From NCBI RefSeq assembly GCF_041224425.1, contig NZ_JBGFGL010000075.1, positions 248,001 to 312,000 of the forward strand: a DNA stretch of 64,000 nucleotides, read 5' to 3'. The position numbers were made by a program, and so were the translations under genes. This stretch comes from Psychroserpens sp041224425 (GTDB lineage Bacteria; Bacteroidota; Bacteroidia; Flavobacteriales; Flavobacteriaceae). Shown here piece after piece: positions 8,971 to 16,901 of this stretch (positions within the stretch are counted from its first letter, which is position 1; each line of letters begins with the position of its first letter). The notes under the pieces were generated by a model. That model was not told where the DNA came from. It saw only the letters and a list, made by a program, of their open reading frames with translations, and did no database searches.

Positions 8971-9345
8971 ATGTCAGCTTTTCTTAAACAAATCCATCCT
9001 GTATTACCCGTTAAAAATGTAAATGAAGCTATAGATTTCTATGTTACAAAACTCGGATTTAAATTGTTTTTTAAAGATGAAGGCGATGATCCGAAATATG
9101 GAGGCGTTACTAGAGATGCTGTTGAAATTCATTTACAATGGCATGACGAAAAGGAATGGGATCTTCACATTGATAGACCCTTGCTGCGTATTTATGTGGA
9201 AGAAGTAGATGCGTTGTTCGAGGAATACAAAACCAAAGATGTATTTCACAAAAATACTAGTATTAAAGATACCGCTTGGAGAACGCGAGAATTCGGATTT
9301 TACGATTTGTATGGAAACGGACTGGTGTTTTACAAGGATATCTGA
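8971..9345 (+). CDS. VOC/glyoxalase-bleomycin-resistance superfamily protein
   Basis: This 124-residue protein consists of one vicinal-oxygen-chelate domain made of two beta-alpha-beta-beta-beta halves. The first half carries HPVLPVKNVNEAIDFYVTKLGF and the second ends with REFGFYDLYGNGLVFY. Candidate ligands are H8, H50 or so in VEIHLQWH, and the C-terminal acidic segment. Members include bleomycin-binding proteins and dioxygenase-like enzymes; the substrate is not predictable. It is the last gene of the rightward run and converges on the cupin gene only five bases away. Confidence 0.8.
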   Translation: MSAFLKQIHPVLPVKNVNEAIDFYVTKLGFKLFFKDEGDDPKYGGVTRDAVEIHLQWHDEKEWDLHIDRPLLRIYVEEVDALFEEYKTKDVFHKNTSIKDTAWRTREFGFYDLYGNGLVFYKDI

Positions 9346-9350
9346 ATCTA

Positions 9351-9731
9351 TTATTTAGGCTCAATGATTAAAAATACGGCAGTACTATCGCCTATATTCA
9401 ACACTTCGTGCCATTCAATAAAATCATTATAAAAGCTATAACCTGTCGGTACATCAACTTCTCGAGTTCCTGTTGTATCTGTGATTCTGAATTTGCTTCC
9501 AGCTAATGTATAGCCAAAATGTGCGCTGTGAAAATGACGTTCATGGCCGACACCTGGGGCAAATGTACATTTTAGGGTTCGTAACTGGTCATTTTCCTCT
9601 AAAACCTCACAAACGGCTTCGTTATTCCATCCAGCTTCGAGTGGATCAGGAAGTTTGGGTTGTTTTTTGCAAGCTACAAAAACCATTAAAAATACTATTA
9701 GAACTGTTATTTTGCTGTTGATTTTAATCAT
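9351..9731 (-). CDS. Cupin-domain lipoprotein
   Basis: This 126-residue protein has a lipoprotein signal (MIKINSKITVLIVFLMVFVAC, lipobox FVAC) followed by a single cupin domain. The metal-site motifs are GVGHERHFHSAHFGYTLAG and the later EWHEVLNIGDS. The histidines HERHFH...H would bind a divalent metal in the periplasm. It begins 9 bp after the APC permease stop and is the last gene of the transporter operon. Sensor, isomerase or dioxygenase roles are all possible. Confidence 0.75.
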   Translation of the reverse strand: MIKINSKITVLIVFLMVFVACKKQPKLPDPLEAGWNNEAVCEVLEENDQLRTLKCTFAPGVGHERHFHSAHFGYTLAGSKFRITDTTGTREVDVPTGYSFYNDFIEWHEVLNIGDSTAVFLIIEPK

Positions 9732-9740
9732 AGGACTAAT

Positions 9741-11045
9741 TTATGGATTTGATTTTCGCTTTTTTATAGTAACGATACCTTTAAAAATAACAGAGAGAAT
9801 CGCTATAAATATTCCAGTGCCAATGAGTTCTTTAGATGATAAATTGGAGAGAAAGTATATAATTATTGCAATTGAGAGTAGAGGGATGATAATACCTCCC
9901 GGAATTTTAAACTCACCTGGTTCAGGTGCTATTGTTTTACGAAGTTTGATAACAGCACAGGCGACACCTAAGTACACTAATAAAATAGATGATGTAGCAA
10001 GAATGACCAGTTGTTCAAAGCTTCCTGTTGTGGCGAGAAGAAATGTAATTGATGCGTGCGTCATGATCGCAATGTGAGGCGTTGCATATTTTGAATGTAT
10101 TTTAGAAAGTGCTTTGAAAGGAATTACTTGATCTCTAGATAGGGCATACAAAACTCTTGGTGTGTTTAATAAATCGCCACTTACCACACCAAACATAGAA
10201 ATAGCAGCACCTATGATTAACAAAATATAGCCTAAAGGTCCCATGACAATACTCGCTGTTTCAGCTAAAGGAGCTGCTTTATGATCTACCAATGCATCTC
10301 CCATAACACCTTGACAAATGGTCTGAATTAATATATATAAAATAACAACGGTACCAATACTTATAAAAATAGAACGCGGAATGGTACGTTTGGGATTTTT
10401 AATTTCACCACCTACAATCAATCCGGTTTCGCAACCCAAAAAGGCAAAAAACAGAATCAAGGACGATTCACCTAACTGATTGAGGCTCGGCAAGGATTCA
10501 ATATGTAAATTGTCTAGAGAGACATCTTTCCACCCTATAAATACAAGCAGCAGTAAGGGACTCACCTTTAATATTGTATTCAATTTCACTAAACCAACCC
10601 CTTGCTTTAGTCCTTTAATATTGATTAAAGCTAGACTGGAATACATAATAAAAAGAAAACCAAGACGAATCCATTGTGTCTCGAATATAGGGTTGATGGT
10701 CGCTAAAATATTAAGAAGTGCAATAGCGACAGCAGCACTGGCAATCATATTGCTTCCAGAGGCAAAAATACCAGCTAGAAACCCAGCATAATCACCAAAG
10801 GCAGTTTCTATATAGGTATATGGACCTCCGGAATTATTAACTTTACTTCCTGCTTCAGCAAAACAAAGCACGATTAAAACAATAAGTATACCGCAAAAAA
10901 TATAAGAGAAAATACTTGCAGAACCCATGATTCCTGTAATAATTGCTGGTAAAGCAAAAATACCAGCGCCAATCATGATATTGACAATATTGGCCGATAA
11001 GCCAAATACACCAATTCGTCTTTTTAAACCATCATCATTTATCAT
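9741..11045 (-). CDS. APC-family amino-acid permease
   Basis: This 434-residue inner-membrane protein has about 12 hydrophobic segments. The N-terminal G-rich helix ANIVNIMIGAGIFALP is the APC-superfamily substrate-binding motif, and AFLGCETGLIVGGEIKNPKR is the conserved loop after TM6 with E and NPKR. It probably imports or exchanges amino acids or amines using an ion gradient. It sits between the AtoE-like transporter (16 bp upstream) and the cupin lipoprotein (9 bp downstream) in a five-gene leftward operon. Confidence 0.88.
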   Translation of the reverse strand: MINDDGLKRRIGVFGLSANIVNIMIGAGIFALPAIITGIMGSASIFSYIFCGILIVLIVLCFAEAGSKVNNSGGPYTYIETAFGDYAGFLAGIFASGSNMIASAAVAIALLNILATINPIFETQWIRLGFLFIMYSSLALINIKGLKQGVGLVKLNTILKVSPLLLLVFIGWKDVSLDNLHIESLPSLNQLGESSLILFFAFLGCETGLIVGGEIKNPKRTIPRSIFISIGTVVILYILIQTICQGVMGDALVDHKAAPLAETASIVMGPLGYILLIIGAAISMFGVVSGDLLNTPRVLYALSRDQVIPFKALSKIHSKYATPHIAIMTHASITFLLATTGSFEQLVILATSSILLVYLGVACAVIKLRKTIAPEPGEFKIPGGIIIPLLSIAIIIYFLSNLSSKELIGTGIFIAILSVIFKGIVTIKKRKSNP

Positions 11046-11061
11046 ATATATTTATGGGTTT

Positions 11062-12459
11062 TTATAATGGAACATAGGTTACTAACAAAGCTTGAATAAT
11101 AAAAAAGACAATAAAAGGAATCACTAAATAACCCATCACATCACGCGCCTGTATCTTTAGTCCTGCTCCCATAATTGGAAACACTAATAATAGAAAAAAC
11201 GGTTGCAGTAAATTAGTGAGACTTTCTCCATAAGCTATTGCTAAGGATGCTCTAGCAATCATTCCTGTAACCTCACTAGCAGGTAAACCGCTGCCTATAT
11301 CTTGAATGGCATTAATAATACTTGGTCCGACAACTGCAAATTCACCTCCAGCTGAAGGAATAGCAAAATTGACAACACCTCCAGTGAGAAAAGCCAAAAA
11401 CGGATAGGTTTCAACAGTAGCAACAGATGCCATTATATTTGCTAGTTCTTTACCAAGTCCTGTATGTTGCATAATACCCATGATTCCAGCATAAAAAGGA
11501 TATTGGTAAATGACACCTGAAATATTACTGCTCGAACGTTTCATGGCAATAACATAGCGCATAGGCGTTTTGTGTAGTATCATTCCAACAATTAGGAAAA
11601 TGAAAATCATAATGTTGAAATTGAGTTCAAAACCTTTGGTGTAAAAATGATGTATGATATAGGTCATTCCCATACCTATGATAATGGCTTGAAACAAAAA
11701 CCCATTATTAAGCATATCAGATAAGGCTTTTTTATGGAGATTTAAACTTAAGGCTTCTTCTCGTATTGAAATAGGTTCTTTGGTCTCGGTTCCATCAGAC
11801 ATGTCCTTAAACTCCTTGAAGTTTTTTATTCTAGGAACAATCAGTAAAATGAATACAGGTGTAAATATCACAAACAATCCAATAGTTACAATATTTAAGG
11901 TTGAGCCCAATGTATATGTTGTTGGAATGGTTTCTTGAAGGACACCAGATTTAATAAGGTAGTTATCCTTTGTTCCTAATAATAGAGGAATGGAACTTGA
12001 GAAACCGCATACCCAAGCACAAAAGGTAAAATATACACAAGCCACTAAAAAAGGGTAATTGATACCTTTAATTCTTATAGCTAATTCTCTAGCTAAAACA
12101 CAGGTAATAACTATCCAACCAAAACTAATTAAGGATAAGCATACACCAATAAGAACCACAAAAAAATATACCTGACTTGGTGTCTTGATATATTTAGTCA
12201 ATTTGTCAATGCCTTTGTTGATAATAGGTGATAAGGCAATAGCAAAACCTGTCACGATAATAAGAACGATCTGCATTCCAAATTCCAGAAGTGACCAAAA
12301 GCCTTCGTACCAAGAGGTTATAATTTTTAAAGGTTCGGTGTCTAACCAAAACAATGCGGTTAGAGCCGTAACGATTGTGAGTAAAATGGCAAAAACAAAA
12401 GCATCTGGCATGAACTTTTGAAATAAAGAGGTGAATTTCTCTCCAAGTTTGGTAAGCAT
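11062..12459 (-). CDS. Short-chain fatty acid transporter (AtoE/TIGR00366-like)
   Basis: This 465-residue membrane protein has the AtoE pattern: an N-terminal LGEKFTSLFQKFMPDAFVFAILLT segment, TSWYEGFWSLLEFGMQ, repeated long hydrophobic helices, and a C-terminal half with GGVVNFAIPSAGGEFAVVGP and ARASLAIAYGESLTNLLQPFF. The family moves short-chain fatty acids or their CoA precursors across the inner membrane. The length matches the family (about 440-470). It lies 14 bp after the MFS gene and 16 bp before the APC gene. Confidence 0.85.
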   Translation of the reverse strand: MLTKLGEKFTSLFQKFMPDAFVFAILLTIVTALTALFWLDTEPLKIITSWYEGFWSLLEFGMQIVLIIVTGFAIALSPIINKGIDKLTKYIKTPSQVYFFVVLIGVCLSLISFGWIVITCVLARELAIRIKGINYPFLVACVYFTFCAWVCGFSSSIPLLLGTKDNYLIKSGVLQETIPTTYTLGSTLNIVTIGLFVIFTPVFILLIVPRIKNFKEFKDMSDGTETKEPISIREEALSLNLHKKALSDMLNNGFLFQAIIIGMGMTYIIHHFYTKGFELNFNIMIFIFLIVGMILHKTPMRYVIAMKRSSSNISGVIYQYPFYAGIMGIMQHTGLGKELANIMASVATVETYPFLAFLTGGVVNFAIPSAGGEFAVVGPSIINAIQDIGSGLPASEVTGMIARASLAIAYGESLTNLLQPFFLLLVFPIMGAGLKIQARDVMGYLVIPFIVFFIIQALLVTYVPL

Positions 12460-12473
12460 ATTTCTGAAGTTGG

Positions 12474-13832
12474 TTAATCCTTAATTACCTGTGGTGCAAT
12501 CAAGGTTTGCTTTAAAAGTACAAATTTGTCTACGATTTCCCTGTGCTTTTTAAAATTAATGAATTGTACCATTAATCCCATCAATAATGGTGATGCAGCT
12601 ATGATTACAAAGATATATTCCCATGTAAAATTTGCTTCCAATGTACCCAGAAGTGCTGAGCCTGCTGCACGTCCCATATTTGAAACGGCCATATAAAGTG
12701 TGAATTGAGTTGCTGCAACGGTCTTCCAACACAACTGCATTCCAGAGGCAAAAACAGCAATGCTTAAGAATATGTATAAGATATAATAAACGAGAATGAA
12801 ACCACAAACAAATACAGTATTAGACCAAAATCCGTTGACTAAGCCAAAAGTTGAAATAATGGTAGTTAGTAAAGCGAGATAAATGGTTAGCATTTTCAGT
12901 TTTCCGAAGTAATCTACTAAATAACCACCAATGAGCATTCCTAGTACGCCTGCAATGATATTAATTGCAGAAAATAGTTGTGAAAAATCAGAATTGGTCC
13001 AATCCAGTTCCTGGATCGTAAAAATGGGTAAGGCTGTATCCATGAGACCGAACATCATGCCTATGATAAAAGAAGCAGCTATAAAGATTAAGCTCGATCG
13101 TAATTTCGTAACGCGATAAAGACTTTGTAAAATTTTTGACCAACTTCTTAACTGATTGGATTTAGATTCTTGATTTACTTCTCCTTTACTCCAAGGCATT
13201 CGTTTTTCGCCTGGTCGTTCAGTAAAATAAATTGGAACGATCATAATTAAAGCCACCGAAATAGATAGCAAGGAGATTGCCATTGTAAATCCGAGATTAT
13301 TAATTAAATAGGTTCCAACAACCAAGGATAATGAAGTGCCTACAATCTTTGTTCCCCACATTAATCCGTTAGCCCTTGCTTGTTCGTTTTCAGGAATCAC
13401 GTCAACAGCCATGCCATCGGTCGCCACATCTTGAAACGCTCCAAAAAAGCTAATGCAAAACCCGATAGCCATTAAGCCAACATTGTTATTCAATGGGTCT
13501 GGCACAAATCCGATACTTAAAAAGCTTAGGATTAAACCTAATTGACCAAAAATCACCCAAGGTCGCTTTCGTCCCATAGCTAATATGGTAAAGCGATCCA
13601 TCAAAGGAGCTACGATAAGCTTAAAACTCCATGGAATTAATATGATACCCAAAAACGCTGCGATTTCAGTAGCGGGTTTATCGTTCATGGCTAACCAAGC
13701 AGGTATGGCAAAAAACAAAATCCCTTCAGGAATACCTTGAGCGATATAAAGTGCTGAAAATGAAAAATATCTTGATAAAGCACTTTCGGTTAGATTTTTT
13801 GCAAACTTGAATTTTAAGCTTAACTTTTTCAT
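12474..13832 (-). CDS. Major facilitator superfamily transporter (AmpG-like)
   Basis: This 452-residue protein has 12 predicted transmembrane helices. The opening SFSALYIAQGIPEGILFFAIPAWLA resembles AmpG/SLC33-type transporters. The MFS loop MDRFTILAMGRKRPWVIFGQ follows TM2, and GAFQDVATDGMAVDVIPENEQ sits in the middle of the N-half, again AmpG-like. AmpG imports muropeptides; this relative's substrate is unproven. It starts 3 bp after the truncated Rossmann ORF and is followed 14 bp later by the AtoE-like gene. Confidence 0.85.
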   Translation of the reverse strand: MKKLSLKFKFAKNLTESALSRYFSFSALYIAQGIPEGILFFAIPAWLAMNDKPATEIAAFLGIILIPWSFKLIVAPLMDRFTILAMGRKRPWVIFGQLGLILSFLSIGFVPDPLNNNVGLMAIGFCISFFGAFQDVATDGMAVDVIPENEQARANGLMWGTKIVGTSLSLVVGTYLINNLGFTMAISLLSISVALIMIVPIYFTERPGEKRMPWSKGEVNQESKSNQLRSWSKILQSLYRVTKLRSSLIFIAASFIIGMMFGLMDTALPIFTIQELDWTNSDFSQLFSAINIIAGVLGMLIGGYLVDYFGKLKMLTIYLALLTTIISTFGLVNGFWSNTVFVCGFILVYYILYIFLSIAVFASGMQLCWKTVAATQFTLYMAVSNMGRAAGSALLGTLEANFTWEYIFVIIAASPLLMGLMVQFINFKKHREIVDKFVLLKQTLIAPQVIKD

Positions 13833-13835
13833 ATT

Positions 13836-14093
13836 CTATTTGATGTCTGATGGATCAATAAATACTACAAAATCACAGTCTTTAGTAAAATTGCTTAAAT
13901 CGGTTTTTGAAGACGTGTCCAACTCACAAACATATAGGTTGTCAGAGTTTTTTAGATCCATGAGGTGTTGATAATTTACTTTCTTGGTAATATCTGAAGT
14001 AGAGATCTTGACATCGTATTGTTTTTCCAAAAAGGTTGAAATGATATCACTTTCAATATAACCTGAGCCACCTATTATGCCTATTTTTTTCAT
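13836..14093 (-). CDS. Short Rossmann-fold ORF, N-terminal remnant of an NAD(P)-dependent dehydrogenase
   Basis: 85 residues. The start MKKIGIIGGSGYIES is the first strand and glycine loop of an NAD(P)-binding extended short-chain dehydrogenase (normally GGSGYIG). Two more beta-alpha units follow, to DCDFVVFIDPSDIK, where complete relatives of about 340 residues would continue with YxxxK. The ORF stops there, three bases before the MFS start. It could be a truncated gene kept as the operon leader, or a real small protein. No catalytic residues remain. Confidence 0.6.
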   Translation of the reverse strand: MKKIGIIGGSGYIESDIISTFLEKQYDVKISTSDITKKVNYQHLMDLKNSDNLYVCELDTSSKTDLSNFTKDCDFVVFIDPSDIK

Positions 14094-14109
14094 AGTTTTA
14101 AGACTTTAA

Positions 14110-14222
14110 AAAACAGGCAGCGTGTAATTGACTGGGTTGATTTTCTTACTAATTTTTTAACACTAAACTAAAAATCGTTGTCATTACAGTGATTCTCTCC
14201 ACAAAATCAATCTGCCTGTTTT
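14110..14222. repeat. 113-bp element bounded by 11-bp perfect inverted repeats
   Basis: AAAACAGGCAG (14110-14120) and CTGCCTGTTTT (14212-14222) are exact inverted copies. An inner pair TTGATTTT (14137-14144) and AAAATCAA (14203-14210) is also exact. It fills the gap between the NTF2-like lipoprotein gene and the transporter operon. It may be a large hairpin, terminator or small miniature repeat element. Confidence 0.55.
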
Positions 14223-14241
14223 GGTTGGTTAAGACACGCAT

Positions 14242-14754
14242 TTATTCTTCGGTGTTTTCTTCTGTTTTGGATTTTTCAGCGGCTTCAATAGCCTGAAGAT
14301 TAAGAACGACTTCAGTAGGATCCCAATATCCCAATTCTCTAACAATTTTGCCGTCGATAAACTGATAGGTAAGATGTATTGGTATTTCAATGACTTTTCC
14401 GTTTCCAGCCATTGTGCCTTTCCAAAGTAACCAGCAGTTTACCCAAGTTTTACCTTCGTCTGTTACTACCATCTCATATTCTGGATCTTCTCCTGTAAAG
14501 CCTCTAGTAGAGTAGTTCTTGTCATTAGCCTTATGATAGGCTTCAAGATCTTTTTTAAGTATTGGTGTTTTACTGTTAAAATACGTCTTTGCAGTATCGG
14601 CATAAATTGAAAAGTCATATCTTTTTGAATTGTAATTTTCAATATGGGTCTTTACACTTTCAATCTCAGGTGATTGTTGTGTGTAACGTTTCTCTTGCTG
14701 TTGGCAAGCGGTGAATAGAACTATTGCAAGTCCTAATAAGATGAGTTTTTTCAT
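14242..14754 (-). CDS. NTF2/SnoaL-like lipoprotein
   Basis: This 170-residue protein has a lipoprotein signal (MKKLILLGLAIVLFTAC, lipobox FTAC). The mature domain looks like the NTF2/SnoaL alpha+beta cone: a long helix VKTHIENYNSKRYDF, a segment YFNSKTPILKKDLEAYHK, and strands TWVNCWLLWKGTM, IHLTYQFIDGKIV and GYWDPTEVV. The family includes binding proteins and isomerases. It is last in a probable three-gene run of exported proteins (16016 to 14242), though a hairpin at 14770-14801 may reduce read-through. Confidence 0.7.
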   Translation of the reverse strand: MKKLILLGLAIVLFTACQQQEKRYTQQSPEIESVKTHIENYNSKRYDFSIYADTAKTYFNSKTPILKKDLEAYHKANDKNYSTRGFTGEDPEYEMVVTDEGKTWVNCWLLWKGTMAGNGKVIEIPIHLTYQFIDGKIVRELGYWDPTEVVLNLQAIEAAEKSKTEENTEE

Positions 14755-14769
14755 TGTTTTAGATTAAAC

Positions 14770-14801
14770 AAGCCTTCAAACGGTAATCCATTAGAAGGCT
14801 T
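14770..14801 (-). terminator. Hairpin between two exported-protein genes
   Basis: AAGCCTTC (14770-14777) pairs exactly with GAAGGCTT (14794-14801). It lies just 3' of the 143-residue secreted protein gene. The T-run on the - strand is short (GTTTAAT), so it may attenuate rather than fully stop transcription. Confidence 0.5.
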
Positions 14802-14809
14802 GGTGTTGG

Positions 14810-15241
14810 TTAGTTTTTGTCAAAGTTGTTAATGCCCGAATAAATTTCATCGGTATGCATTATAAAATATTTGTTGAACTTTTTGAAGAAAGCATCTCGA
14901 GCTTCGTCAGATTCCCAAGCAGAATCAATAAGTTCTTCCTGTCTGATACTAGCGGCTTCAATATCGTTCCAATTGGCATATTCTGTAATGAATACCAAAT
15001 CTCTTGAATCATCACCTGATAAGTGTCGCATAGCACGTTCACTAATGATTTTTTCATTTGGCTGTGTTATTTTTTTCTGAAACTCAGCCATTAGCGTATT
15101 CAACTCTTCACGAGTACCATCTTCAGGAATATGGATTTTCCAAGTTGTAATGGTAAATACAGTATTGTCTTGGGCTTGAGTGATTGCAGGTGCAAGCAAT
15201 AGGAATAGGACTAAGGCTAAAGTGATTTTCAATGTTTTCAT
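14810..15241 (-). CDS. Small secreted protein, possible dimeric alpha/beta-barrel fold
   Basis: This 143-residue protein has a signal peptide ending QAQ near residue 24. The mature part alternates short strands and helices (FTITTWKIHIP, EELNTLMAEFQKKI, RDLVFITEYANWNDIEAA, ARDAFFKKFNKYF), a pattern like antibiotic-monooxygenase/dimeric alpha-beta barrel proteins. No catalytic motif is recognisable. The fold and the DLVFITEYANWNDI phrase recall the neighbouring 247-residue protein, which may hold two such units. It begins 31 bp after that gene. Confidence 0.65.
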   Translation of the reverse strand: MKTLKITLALVLFLLLAPAITQAQDNTVFTITTWKIHIPEDGTREELNTLMAEFQKKITQPNEKIISERAMRHLSGDDSRDLVFITEYANWNDIEAASIRQEELIDSAWESDEARDAFFKKFNKYFIMHTDEIYSGINNFDKN

Positions 15242-15272
15242 GATTAATAGTTTTTAATGGTTTAATGATGGT

Positions 15273-16016
15273 TTATTGTTGCATACTCAACTCTTTTTCT
15301 AAAGTGTATGTGTAACTCCAGACATCGTCTAATGACTTATTGAATTTTTTGCGGATATCCATTGTTTTGGTTTTTCCATGAACACTTTCATAAACTTCCC
15401 AAACACCAGCCATGTCTTTATCTAAGTCGGCAAAATCCTTAAAAGGAGTTGAGACGAAATAATCTGCGCCTTCGCCACCCATATATCGATACCAGTAACC
15501 TCTACGATCACCTTCTTTTTTAGCAATAGTTGAAGATACTTCATCGACCACTTCATTAAATGCCATTTGGTCATTCACCACAAAACTGGTAACCCAAACG
15601 ATAGTCATATCTCCTAGGTTTGCTTTTTTGCTAATTTTAGGCATTGAGCGTGTCGTATTGTACTCAGTGCTTTCAATATGTGGCATAATAAAGTTCATTG
15701 CCACAGGGCGACATGCTCTTGCAGCGGCATCACTGTTATCCATTTCAGCCCAAGTGTTCATTCTTGATGCCAAAACATATACATTGCCTTTGCCTTGTAA
15801 TCTGTGCCAAACATTCCATGAGTCCTTACCATTATTTTCTTTGTAGCATTTGTTCCACTTTTTAACGCCATCAGTGAAATTGGCATCCTGACCAAACTTT
15901 ACCGTAAATTCTGTAAGACTTAAAATAAAACTTTCATTCTCTTCTTGAGCATTGGAAGTAAAAGGAAGGATTAATAGAAGTCCGATTAATACTAAAATTG
16001 ATTTCATAGTTTTCAT
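15273..16016 (-). CDS. Secreted protein of unknown function, possibly two alpha/beta-barrel units
   Basis: This 247-residue protein has a signal peptide (cut near SNAQ, about residue 23). Two similar halves are visible: SFILSLTEFTVKFGQDANFTDGVKKW...GNVYVLASRMNTWAEMDN, and MTIVWVTSFVVNDQMAFNEVVDEV...ADYFVSTPFKDFADLDK. Each is a strand-helix-strand-helix set with an aromatic, acidic loop. It is probably periplasmic or released. It is first in a run with the next two exported proteins and lies 132 bp downstream of the LytTR regulator gene on the same strand. Confidence 0.65.
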   Translation of the reverse strand: MKTMKSILVLIGLLLILPFTSNAQEENESFILSLTEFTVKFGQDANFTDGVKKWNKCYKENNGKDSWNVWHRLQGKGNVYVLASRMNTWAEMDNSDAAARACRPVAMNFIMPHIESTEYNTTRSMPKISKKANLGDMTIVWVTSFVVNDQMAFNEVVDEVSSTIAKKEGDRRGYWYRYMGGEGADYFVSTPFKDFADLDKDMAGVWEVYESVHGKTKTMDIRKKFNKSLDDVWSYTYTLEKELSMQQ

Positions 16017-16148
16017 AATAATTGTATTTAAATGGTTGATTAATTAACTGACTCTAAATACGTGATTATGTATGATTTATAAAATCAAGCAAGGACGAAC
16101 AGACTCAAATACTGTCCGAAGAAATAGATATTCTTATCTAAGTAAAAA

Positions 16149-16901
16149 TTAGATGGTTTGAAGTCGTTTTAACAATTCCTCTTTCAGGGATTTACTCACA
16201 GGAATGGCCTTTTTTCCAATAACAATATGGCTTTTGGCGATTTCCTCAATCTGGGATAAATTAACAATAAACGAACGATGAACCCGAAGAAAATGTTTGT
16301 TGGGCAATTTTTCATCCATATCCTTCAGGGTCATGACAAGAAGGTATTCTTTGTCTTTGGAATAGATGCGGCAATAATTGCGTTCAGCCTCAATGTAAAG
16401 TACATCCTTAATGTCCACTTTTACCATTTTCTCATGGTGTCGTACAAAAATGCAGTTGCTTAAAATAAATGGAGTTTCTTCATTTGCTGAAGAGGGTTCA
16501 GAGGACTCAACATCATTATTTTCCTGTTTGAGTCGATCAACCGTGAGTTCGAGGGCACGTTGCAAATCCAATTTTTTGTATGGTTTCGAAATAAACGCAT
16601 AAGGATGTGTTTCCTTGGCACGATTGAAATTATAATCATCTGCGTTTGCTGTTAGATACACAATGGCTACATCGTGTTGCTCTTGAATAATTTTACTGGT
16701 CTCAACACCATCAAGTTCACCTTTGAGATTGATATCCATCAAGACAATATCTGGCTGATCTTTTTCTACACATAAAATGGCTTCCTCAGCTCTAGGAACA
16801 ATACCAATGACCTCGTAGCCAAGATTGGTAAGTTGTAAGGAGATATTGGCGCCAATAATCATTTCATCCTCAACAATTAATATTTTAACAGGTGTGTTCA
16901 T
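16149..16901 (-). CDS. LytTR-family response regulator
   Basis: 250 residues from ATG 16901. This start is chosen over TTG 16904 because TGATG gives the usual 1-base overlap with the kinase stop. The receiver domain (about 1-125) has the acidic pair VEDE, phospho-acceptor D56 in VLMDINLKGELDG, T in LTA, and K in SKPYKK. The C-terminal LytTR DNA-binding domain (about 145-248) shows KVDIKDVLYIEAERNYCRIY and FLRVHRSFIVNLSQIEEI. It would bind direct repeats upstream of target genes. The partner kinase is the gene just upstream. Confidence 0.93.
   Translation of the reverse strand: MNTPVKILIVEDEMIIGANISLQLTNLGYEVIGIVPRAEEAILCVEKDQPDIVLMDINLKGELDGVETSKIIQEQHDVAIVYLTANADDYNFNRAKETHPYAFISKPYKKLDLQRALELTVDRLKQENNDVESSEPSSANEETPFILSNCIFVRHHEKMVKVDIKDVLYIEAERNYCRIYSKDKEYLLVMTLKDMDEKLPNKHFLRVHRSFIVNLSQIEEIAKSHIVIGKKAIPVSKSLKEELLKRLQTI

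Noticed and set aside
9655..10077. 140-codon open frame on the + strand
   Set aside because: It is antisense to the cupin and APC genes and has no motif. It is the reverse reading of membrane helices.
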